Source: a virus
Length of the DNA stretch: 32,263 nucleotides
Direction: 5' to 3' (one strand)
IMG/VR virus record: IMGVR_UViG_3300037961_002157
Span: 1-32,263 of that record
The translations under genes were made by a program, and so were the position numbers. Of the stretch, positions 25,523-32,263 are shown one piece after another; within the stretch, counting starts at the first letter, position 1, and every line of letters starts with the position of its first letter. Below the pieces are notes generated by a model. It was not told where the DNA came from and ran no database searches. It saw only the letters and a program-made list of their open reading frames with translations.

Positions 25523-25553
25523 AAGGTATTGGGCGCCGAAGCGCCCTTACCTT
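25523..25553 (-). other. cUUCGg-capped stem-loop directly after the major capsid gene
   Basis: On the minus strand AAGGTA-A-GGGCGC-TTCG-GCGCCC-AA-TACCTT folds into a 6-bp GC stem closed by the extra-stable C(UUCG)G tetraloop. A second 6-bp stem lies beyond a 1x2 internal loop. It starts about 10 bases after the MCP stop. No run of U follows, so it is either a weak terminator or an mRNA 3'-end stabiliser that raises capsid message abundance. GC-only 6-mers on both arms are striking in this A/T-rich gap. Confidence 0.75.
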
Positions 25554-25562
25554 ATACAAATG

Positions 25563-27053
25563 TTAAATACCTTTGAATAATACAAAGTTATTAGCAGCTT
25601 GTGTTACTAAACATCTTTCTGAAAGGAAGTTAACCTCCATTGCATCAAGAGTTGAAGTAAACGCACCACCAGCAGAACCAGTAATCCAAGACTTCATTCT
25701 TCTATCGTCAGCTTGAGAAGCTCTATATCTAACGTGAAGGAATGGTCTACGAATATTAGTTCCTAAAATTTGATCATACACAGTTGATGTTCCAGCTGGT
25801 ACTAATACACCTTCAATTGAATTGATACCTACGATACCACCTCTTGTAGAAGCGTCGTTTAAGTATTTCCAATCAGTTTTGTAAAAGTCATAAGAACCTC
25901 TTCTAAATCCAGAGAATCCTAAGTTAAGTGCCATTTCTTCTGAATTTTCAAATAATCCATAAGCAACACCACCTTGACCACCAGCAGAAATAGCTGCAAG
26001 CATGTCATCAAAATCTAATGCAGTACCTCTTTGTAAGAAAAGCATGTTTTCTTCAATAGCACCTTGTGTGTCTAGGTTTTGTAGAATAGCATCAAAGTCA
26101 GAAATTCCAGATGCAGCAGCAAATCCTACTTCAACATTTCCTCTTTCTTCGATAGCATCAAATAAACCTTGCGTACTTGGTAACTGATTCGTTTGATACG
26201 GAGCAGTACCACCCGCAGCGTTTGCATTTCTTCTACCTTCTACTACAGACATTTCTAAATAATCCTCGAATCTTAATCTTGTTTCAGACTCAGCTTTTAA
26301 ATACCATAAGTATCCAGAAGCTCCATCTTCAGTCGCGATTTCAACCCAACCGATTTGCGCCATATCAGAACCAGATACAACGTACTGATCTCTAATAATA
26401 ATTGGCGTGTTGTTAAACTGAGTAAAAGAAGGCTCTACACTAACTCTAGCAGCTGAGTTACCAACACCATTAGCAGTAGTAGTAGTTCCTTTTGTATAAG
26501 CAGAACCATAAACAAACACTTTTAATCCAGCAGCTGCAAAACCTTGAGCAGCTAAAGTAGTTACAGGATCAAAACACTGAATAACAATGTCATTACCTGC
26601 ACCAGCAGCGTTAGACTCTAAAACAATACCTTTAGCTTCTAATCCATTAGCTGGATCTAATACAACAACTGTATCATTAACGCTCATTACGTTTTCAGTA
26701 CCTGCAGGCATTGTTAATCTTGTTGGATTAACACCTGGAGCAGCACCTGGAGCAGCAATAACTACGTTGTCATATGCAATGTGTAATCTATTTTGTTCAG
26801 ACCAGATTACTTGATCTGAGGTCATTGGCATTTCTGCACCGACCATTCTTAAAAAACCAGATAACGTTCTGTTTCCATAACGCTCTACTTCTTGTTCGTA
26901 GACCTCTGGTAAATACTGCTGAGCAAAGTCAGCAAAGTTATCAGGAATACCTGCACCACCACCATTGTTAGTAAACTGTAAATAGTTACTGTTTAATAAC
27001 TCTTGTGATTGTGATGGTATTAAACTCCCGAATTGTGGTTGTAAAGTACCCAT
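25563..27053 (-). CDS. Major capsid protein (HK97-fold, crAss-like type)
   Basis: At 496 aa this is in the usual size range. The segment FLRMVGAEMPMTSDQVIWSE (about 66-86) and the later NLGFSGFRRGSYDFYKTDWK are patterns I associate with the major capsid protein of crAss-like and related marine phages. The Gly/Asn-rich N-terminus, loop-rich core and absence of enzymatic motifs fit an HK97 coat subunit. It follows portal and scaffold-like genes, as expected. The gene is visibly richer in G/C and in C/G-ending codons than its neighbours, consistent with strong expression. The next gap contains a strong hairpin that may stabilise this message. Confidence 0.85.
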   Translation of the reverse strand: MGTLQPQFGSLIPSQSQELLNSNYLQFTNNGGGAGIPDNFADFAQQYLPEVYEQEVERYGNRTLSGFLRMVGAEMPMTSDQVIWSEQNRLHIAYDNVVIAAPGAAPGVNPTRLTMPAGTENVMSVNDTVVVLDPANGLEAKGIVLESNAAGAGNDIVIQCFDPVTTLAAQGFAAAGLKVFVYGSAYTKGTTTTANGVGNSAARVSVEPSFTQFNNTPIIIRDQYVVSGSDMAQIGWVEIATEDGASGYLWYLKAESETRLRFEDYLEMSVVEGRRNANAAGGTAPYQTNQLPSTQGLFDAIEERGNVEVGFAAASGISDFDAILQNLDTQGAIEENMLFLQRGTALDFDDMLAAISAGGQGGVAYGLFENSEEMALNLGFSGFRRGSYDFYKTDWKYLNDASTRGGIVGINSIEGVLVPAGTSTVYDQILGTNIRRPFLHVRYRASQADDRRMKSWITGSAGGAFTSTLDAMEVNFLSERCLVTQAANNFVLFKGI

Positions 27054-27070
27054 AATTGTTTAATTTTAAA

Positions 27071-28270
27071 TTAGTTAAACTTTCGTTTTTGAATTTTAAG
27101 TTTTGTAGAGTCAGCACCACTAATCGCTTTTACTTTAAATCCGCCTACAAATATATCTTTATTTCCTTCTCTTGCTTTAACATCAGAAAGATTTTTAGAT
27201 TTATTTACAACTTCTTTAACTGCATCGGCTTTGCCTTGCTCGTAAAAGTGCGTAGCGATTTTATCTACGTTTTCAGCAGCATACATTGCTTTATGATAAC
27301 CAGTCGGGTCTACTACATTGCCATCTGAATCTAGGAACTTCCCTACCAAATTGGTAATGTTTGATTGGTTTTCTGCAACTTTTTCACGATTCTGTATATT
27401 ATACTTGTATCTCTTACCAGCAACTTCAAAATCAAAACCTTTGAAATCTTCATTGAATAGTTGTTGAGTACGCTGTTTAAATGTCTCGTGTAGTTGTTCA
27501 GCCTGTTCTTGCTGTTTATTGTAACGATTAAAAAAATCCATAGCTTTTTGTTGCTCTTGCGTAACACCTGGACGCAACTTAATTTCGTCATAGTATTTTG
27601 CTTTAACTTCTTCTAAATAGTTTTTAGCTTTGGCAACTTCTTCTTTAAATGCTAGTTTTTTCTTTCGTATTTCTTTTTCCTCATGTATATCTTCGTCCCA
27701 TTGATAATCTTCTAAAATAAGATTTATATCTTCTGAATCTAAATGAGGTTTATGTTTTTTATAATATTCTTTTAATAAAGTTGTTTCATCGACATTGCTA
27801 TAATCAGCATTAAGTCTTACATAGTCTTCAACTGTTCCACCAGTTTCTTCCATAAAGCTAACAAGTTTTTCTACATTTTCAGGTAATTGTCTACCTAATA
27901 CTTGTTCATCTCGTTTAGCTTCTTTTACTTCTTCTTCAACTTGTTTTACTTCTTCTTCTGTAACTTCTTTGATCGGAGAAAACCCTTCAGTAGTCTCGTT
28001 GGACTCTTGTACAGGTTCTCCCATCTCTGTGCTATCTCCGGATGGAACTTCCACAGATACCTCCTCTGTTTCTCCGATTTGAATGGCATCGTCTTCTTTT
28101 TTAATTTCAACCTTTGTTACATTGTTTTCTACTTCTACCAAAGGTTCTTTTAAACTAACTTTTGTAACATTATCTTCTTTATTTTGTTTAGATAATTGTT
28201 TTACTTTAGGTTTCTTCAATTTGAATTCACCTTCTTGCTTGACCTCAACGGCCGCTTGTTTATCTGACAT
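27071..28270 (-). CDS. Scaffolding-like capsid assembly protein, 399 aa
   Basis: The protein is highly charged and mostly helical. The first ~115 residues are Glu/Val/Lys-rich and low-complexity, with repeated VTKV/VE motifs. Helical parts with coiled-coil character (~140-290) follow, and the C-terminus is basic (KLKIQKRKFN). It sits between portal and major capsid genes, the normal place for a scaffold. Scaffolds diverge too fast to identify by motif, so this call rests on composition and position. The ATG is preceded by the A/T-only leader shared with the 273-aa gene. Confidence 0.72.
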   Translation of the reverse strand: MSDKQAAVEVKQEGEFKLKKPKVKQLSKQNKEDNVTKVSLKEPLVEVENNVTKVEIKKEDDAIQIGETEEVSVEVPSGDSTEMGEPVQESNETTEGFSPIKEVTEEEVKQVEEEVKEAKRDEQVLGRQLPENVEKLVSFMEETGGTVEDYVRLNADYSNVDETTLLKEYYKKHKPHLDSEDINLILEDYQWDEDIHEEKEIRKKKLAFKEEVAKAKNYLEEVKAKYYDEIKLRPGVTQEQQKAMDFFNRYNKQQEQAEQLHETFKQRTQQLFNEDFKGFDFEVAGKRYKYNIQNREKVAENQSNITNLVGKFLDSDGNVVDPTGYHKAMYAAENVDKIATHFYEQGKADAVKEVVNKSKNLSDVKAREGNKDIFVGGFKVKAISGADSTKLKIQKRKFN

Positions 28271-28289
28271 AATATAATATAATTAAATA
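28265..28289 (-). repeat. Copy 2 of the 25-nt leader repeat
   Basis: Identical over 25 nt to 25494-25518, including the ATG-Ser start of the scaffold-like gene. Beyond the repeat the two leaders differ. The 27-bp gap to the portal stop holds nothing else. Confidence 0.6.
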
Positions 28290-28297
28290 ATTAATAA

Positions 28298-30697
28298 TTA
28301 AAGTGATGGTAACATATCAGTTGTATCCATCTCTACATTTTCATTTTCAAAATTTATTGGTAATGAATCATTTTGTCTTTGAGAAATCATTTCACTTTGC
28401 TGAGTTGCTTCCATCTTGCTTCTTTTATCTTTACGATCTTCAATAAGCTTTTCTTTAGCACTCATACCTTCTACTTCTACTTTTTTCAACTCCATATCAT
28501 TTTTATGTTGCATCATCATTTTTTGTTGATCCAACTGAGCTTGTAATTGCATACGATCTTTTTCAAATTCGCTTTTTGCTTTTTCATATTCAACATTAGC
28601 ACCTGATATAGCTTGTTGTTTTTGTACTTCAGCCATAGCTGTTTTTTCCGCAGCAGCAGCTTGTGCTTCGCTTTGTGCAGCTATATTAGCTTGTTGATTA
28701 GCTTGATCTTGTTTAGCTTTTTGCTTACGTTTAACTTTAAGCATTTGATTAGCTAATTTTAAATTTTTAATACCTCTTAAATCAATAGCATCTTCTACAT
28801 CTATGTTACCAGCTTGTAAAGCAACTTGAATATTTGCCTCTAACTGTTGTTTTTCTTCTTCATCTGGTTCTAATTCTAAGAAAATACCAAAGTCATGTAA
28901 ATTTAAATTAACAACTTCAGACAATGTTTTAATATTATAAGTTGATATAGAATTTTGTAACGATGCTTTTGTTAATGGAAACTCTAAAGCATCAGCTACT
29001 TTTAAGCTAATATTTTCTGCTAGTTTAAGAGTTAAATATAAGCTAGACTGTACAATATGTCTTGTAGCAACATTAGATGCGTTAGCGGCTAACTTCTGTA
29101 ATCCTACAAGCGTGTTACGATCTGGCAAACTACCATCTCTAGCCTCATTTAATCCCGTCACGTCTCTAATCATCTGTAAATAATATTGATACGTGCTTAT
29201 TAAACTGTTAATTTTACCTTGACCAGTTGAAGCGCTTAATTCTTGTATTGGCACTTTACCTGGATTCATATCACCTTCTTGTGTTAATGATCTACCTACA
29301 ATACTACCAGTTTGGAAATACATGTTTAATGCTTCAGCAGGATTATAATTAGTACCATTACCAAGATCTACTTCAGCTAAACCGTCCATATCTAAATAAA
29401 CACCATCTGGTACCATACGTGATATAACCTGTTGTAATTTTAAATGTGTTAGCTGTATCATATCAGCAAAACCTGTACATTTACTTACTAAAGATTCTAT
29501 TCTACCTTTATAAATTCTTGGTGCACATATAGCATAATTCATTTTTACTTTAGTAGTATCAGCATAAGGTCTTGACATGTTTTCTGCCAACTCCCATTTT
29601 AGCATTGTATCTGTACCTAAAACTTTAGCACCACTGTATAAAACTTCTATTGATCTACCAACTCTTTCAAACATATCACTTTCAGGTGGATTAAATGTAT
29701 CTGGTTTTTCAATAGCTTTAACTAATCCTTGATCAGTTTGTTTTATTTTAAATACTTGGTTGTGATAAGTTTTATAATCAAAATATAAAACCTGTACAGT
29801 ATTTGCATCATAATCACCCCAACCTGTAATATAAGATCTATTACCAGGCATTTCTTGTATTCTTTTTAATTCTTCTTCGCTAATATGAGGAAACTCTTTT
29901 TTAAGTTCTGGTATAGTAATAGATTTTAATTCACCAACATAATATATATCTTGAAAATTAGGATCTTCTGTGTATGAATATACCATGTATGCTGGATCAA
30001 CATAATCTACTGTAATACCTTCCGCTGTATTAAAACTAGTTTTAGCAGCTGCAATACCACAAACTGTTAAATCCATGTTTAATCTACGTCTTATTAAATC
30101 ATATTTATTTTGAGCTAATACACTAGATATTGCTTCTTCTTCAGCTATTTCTACACTTTGCTTATAAGATAACTGCATGTGTAATTCTAACTCTTCAGTT
30201 GTTTCTGGAATAATACCAGGATCTGGTGATTGATATAAATCTAATCCTAATACATTTTTTAAATTTGCTAAATATTCATCAGACAGCATGTCTTCATAAA
30301 TTTTAGAAGCATAGTTTGTTCTTTTCTTTATAGACTCAGGGTCTTGAGCATAAGCTTTAATGTCGTAAGATTTTGATGATATACCATTTACTACTATATC
30401 TACAAATTTAGATAATATTGGAACTGGTTTCCAGTCTAAGTTTAAATAAGATAAATCACCATTAATAGCTAATTCATCTTTATATTTTTGTATAGATTGT
30501 TCGCCTCTTGCATAAGATCTTAACATATGGAAATTATTCCAATTAGTTAAATATCTATTACCGCTAGTTCTTCCTTGTGAAAACCACTCTTGTTCTATAG
30601 CTTGTGCAACTTGCTGGCCATATTTTAAACTAGCTTTTTCTGCGTCACTTACGACTTGACTTGGAAAAGGACTATTAGTATTAGTGTATATATTCAT
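28298..30697 (-). CDS. Portal protein, 799 aa
   Basis: The N-terminal region contains WFSQGRTSGNRYLTNWNNFH, SYARGEQSIQKYKDEL and NLDWKPVPILSKFVDIVVNG, patterns I associate with crAss-like phage portals. A middle part with alternating helices and strands is followed by DVTGLNEARDGSLPDRNTLV (~505-525), typical of the portal wing/crown transition. The last ~170 residues are Gln/Lys/Ala-rich coiled coil and disordered tail, the part that usually lines the barrel or hangs inside the capsid. The portal forms the dodecameric vertex through which terL packages DNA. The start immediately follows the terL stop. The C-terminal extension makes it rather long for the family. Confidence 0.88.
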   Translation of the reverse strand: MNIYTNTNSPFPSQVVSDAEKASLKYGQQVAQAIEQEWFSQGRTSGNRYLTNWNNFHMLRSYARGEQSIQKYKDELAINGDLSYLNLDWKPVPILSKFVDIVVNGISSKSYDIKAYAQDPESIKKRTNYASKIYEDMLSDEYLANLKNVLGLDLYQSPDPGIIPETTEELELHMQLSYKQSVEIAEEEAISSVLAQNKYDLIRRRLNMDLTVCGIAAAKTSFNTAEGITVDYVDPAYMVYSYTEDPNFQDIYYVGELKSITIPELKKEFPHISEEELKRIQEMPGNRSYITGWGDYDANTVQVLYFDYKTYHNQVFKIKQTDQGLVKAIEKPDTFNPPESDMFERVGRSIEVLYSGAKVLGTDTMLKWELAENMSRPYADTTKVKMNYAICAPRIYKGRIESLVSKCTGFADMIQLTHLKLQQVISRMVPDGVYLDMDGLAEVDLGNGTNYNPAEALNMYFQTGSIVGRSLTQEGDMNPGKVPIQELSASTGQGKINSLISTYQYYLQMIRDVTGLNEARDGSLPDRNTLVGLQKLAANASNVATRHIVQSSLYLTLKLAENISLKVADALEFPLTKASLQNSISTYNIKTLSEVVNLNLHDFGIFLELEPDEEEKQQLEANIQVALQAGNIDVEDAIDLRGIKNLKLANQMLKVKRKQKAKQDQANQQANIAAQSEAQAAAAEKTAMAEVQKQQAISGANVEYEKAKSEFEKDRMQLQAQLDQQKMMMQHKNDMELKKVEVEGMSAKEKLIEDRKDKRSKMEATQQSEMISQRQNDSLPINFENENVEMDTTDMLPSL

Positions 30698-32263
30698 TTA
30701 ATCTATAATTTTTGATGTAGAACCTTTATTGTTATATTTTTTTATACCTAAATCTACTGGTTCTAATTTTCTTTTAACTGCTGGAGTATATCTATGCTTA
30801 TTGCAAGCCATTAATGCTAAACCAGAGCTAATAGAAGCATCATGTGTTGTTCTGTTGTTTATATTAAATTTAGCCCAGTCTTCTAATGTTCTTTGAAAAT
30901 ACATATCGCCATATCCAGTTTCTTTTAATCCTACGAAATGTTCAATATATGTTTCAATAGCAGCTGCATGAGCTTGTTTTATATCTTCACTAGAATTAGG
31001 TATACCACCTATTTCTCTTTCTGTAACTGATAATTTATTTCTTCTTTTATCAGGTCTGTTCATTGCATAACCTCTATAACCTCTACGTTTAAAATAATAA
31101 AGTAATCTAGGTTTATTATTTTCTGCAAGTATTGGCATACCATAAAAAACACAAGCCATTAATACATCTTCAAAAAATATTTCAGCAGTTTGAGGTCTAG
31201 CTATATATTCTAAGAAAAAATGATTAGGCGGATGGTTTTCCATACTAAATTTAGTTAATCCATGCAAAGATCCATTAGAACCTCTTTTATCTACAGTTCC
31301 TGATATATCATATGGGTCACAACCAAATGCTCCCATATGTTCATTACCTGGATAATTTATACCATTTTTATTATATCTTCTATTTTGTAAAGATATATCT
31401 GGTATCCATGTAACATAAAATCTTCCGTTATTATTTGGAATAAAAATAACTCTTGTATCTTGTTCGCCATTTTCCCACTGAAAATTACCTTGAGTTACAT
31501 TTATACTGTTTTTTAAATCTTCATTAAAATCTATTTGTTCATAAATTTTAGTTAAATTAAATAAAGATTGTTTTGATTCATCTCTAAAAGCATGCTTAGT
31601 AGTTCTTGGAAATTGTCTATAAAATTCATTTAAACCATCTTGATCACCTTTTAATCCTTCTACTTCATTGTCCCAGTATTCTATTACGCCTTGGGTAATT
31701 TTAACGCCATGTGGGTCTTTAACTGGTTTTGCTGGTGTATTGAATACAGGTAATCCATAAGAATCAATGTATCCTTCGTAATTCCATTCCATAGGTATGA
31801 ACAGACTATATAATCCCGAACGAGTCTGTCCGTTGCTGTTTCTTTTTGTAACGTCTGAATCATCGTATAATTTCTTAAAATTTCTACCTCCTTTATCTAA
31901 TGCGTTAGATGTTGAACCCATCATGCATTTACCAATAATTCTACTACCTAATCGTAACGTGGTTTTCGTGACCCTCCAGTTGTTGAGGATGTTGTTGGGC
32001 TTTTCCCACTTACCCGACTCGTCGTGAACGAGAAGTTTGAGTTTCTCACCGTCGTAGGAGTTGTCACCGGTATTTTTCCAGTCGATAGTGGTGTCAAGTC
32101 CCTGTAGTTCGTCCTGTAAGGTTTCATCGGTGGAGGCGGTGAGCTTACGACGGGTGTACTTGGTTGCGGGGACACGGTAGGCAAGTTCGGTCTTTGGACG
32201 GTCCATTCCGTCCTGGGTCGGTTTGAAAAAGAAGGGATAATTAACTGATATGGGTACCACCTT
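30698..32263 (-). CDS. terL: Terminase large subunit, 5'-truncated by the window edge
   Basis: The frame is open to base 32263, so the N-terminal part, including the Walker A loop, lies outside. Visible are Walker B, LKLLVHDESGKW (Asp81-Glu82 counting from the first visible codon), and the coupling motif KCMMGSTSNA (112-121). The C-terminal RNase H-like nuclease follows: MGAFGCDPYDISG gives its first acidic residue, and further candidates are in FFEDVLMAC and TTHDASISSGLALMA. It cuts and pumps genomic DNA into the prohead through the adjacent portal. Codons for about residues 11-104 are G/C-rich and unlike the rest (see findings). The apparent GTG start at 32260 is not used as the start, because the frame continues. 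Confidence 0.88.
   Translation of the reverse strand, partial: KVVPISVNYPFFFKPTQDGMDRPKTELAYRVPATKYTRRKLTASTDETLQDELQGLDTTIDWKNTGDNSYDGEKLKLLVHDESGKWEKPNNILNNWRVTKTTLRLGSRIIGKCMMGSTSNALDKGGRNFKKLYDDSDVTKRNSNGQTRSGLYSLFIPMEWNYEGYIDSYGLPVFNTPAKPVKDPHGVKITQGVIEYWDNEVEGLKGDQDGLNEFYRQFPRTTKHAFRDESKQSLFNLTKIYEQIDFNEDLKNSINVTQGNFQWENGEQDTRVIFIPNNNGRFYVTWIPDISLQNRRYNKNGINYPGNEHMGAFGCDPYDISGTVDKRGSNGSLHGLTKFSMENHPPNHFFLEYIARPQTAEIFFEDVLMACVFYGMPILAENNKPRLLYYFKRRGYRGYAMNRPDKRRNKLSVTEREIGGIPNSSEDIKQAHAAAIETYIEHFVGLKETGYGDMYFQRTLEDWAKFNINNRTTHDASISSGLALMACNKHRYTPAVKRKLEPVDLGIKKYNNKGSTSKIID
31950..32235 (-). other. GC-rich, codon-shifted tract inside terL
   Basis: From about 31951 to 32220 GC is 53% by direct count (143 of 270), against 30-32% in the 90 bases to the left and about 35% in the 43 bases to the right. 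The reading frame is intact. Thr is nearly always ACC, Asn AAC, Asp GAC and Lys often AAG, switching abruptly at Leu103 to TTA, AGA and ATT codons. It covers Walker B. Confidence 0.85.

Noticed and set aside
25563-27053. Raised GC in the capsid gene as horizontal transfer
   Set aside because: The rise is gradual, follows the gene borders and fits codon selection in a highly expressed gene, unlike the abrupt change inside terL.
32258-32260. GTG at 32260 as the real terL start
   Set aside because: The frame is open to the window edge, and the ATPase Walker A region must precede the visible Walker B.

Overview
The window looks like about 32 kb of an AT-rich (roughly 30-33% GC) tailed-phage genome carrying most of the virion-morphogenesis half. 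The set and order of genes (large terminase, portal, scaffold-like protein, major capsid protein, a conserved ~270-aa protein, two ring/connector proteins, a giant beta-propeller tail protein, a second propeller-like protein, small coiled-coil virion protein, giant multi-domain protein) parallels crAss-like and related short-tailed phages. No tail tape measure, contractile sheath or baseplate genes are seen. The likely host is a marine Bacteroidota/Flavobacteriia cell: three predicted Sec signal peptides end in A|Q or S|Q, and most starts have A/T-rich leaders instead of Shine-Dalgarno sequences. Host and family are inferred from sequence features only; no database search was run.

Layout. Positions 2-202 (+) hold the 3' end of a class I ribonucleotide reductase large-subunit gene. 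It meets the rest of the window tail to tail at a bidirectional hairpin terminator (203-238). Everything else is on the minus strand and is transcribed from right to left. From the right: terL (5' end outside the window), portal, scaffold-like, major capsid protein, a ~273-aa virion-associated protein, ring proteins (24617-22618), the 1561-aa tail ('muzzle'-like) protein, a 504-aa partner, two internal-virion candidates (222 and 367 aa), and a 3143-aa giant protein. The giant protein combines a zincin-like HEVLH motif, an EF-hand loop, a HAD-type phosphatase domain and a large helical C-terminal region.

Left of the giant gene (5154-279) is a tightly packed accessory operon of 13 genes, most overlapping by ATGA/TAATG or one base apart. 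It starts with envelope-directed products: a 29-aa cationic amphipathic peptide, a secreted basic peptide, a Tyr-rich outer-membrane beta-barrel, a TM plus coiled-coil protein, and a secreted thioredoxin-fold protein without the CxxC. Small, very basic proteins with a shared N-terminal Ser/Thr-Pro motif follow. The operon ends with an M15 peptidoglycan peptidase (probable endolysin) and a 204-aa protein of unknown role. Four of these small genes (55, 50, 49 and 29 aa) are easily missed.

The right half supplies packaging, capsid and tail, and the 222/367/3143-aa proteins are candidates for ejected virion cargo. The left operon appears devoted to envelope modification and lysis. No gene-less stretch exceeds about 75 bp; the longer gaps hold stem-loops or A/T-rich leaders. 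No tRNA, CRISPR array, IS element or reverse transcriptase was seen.
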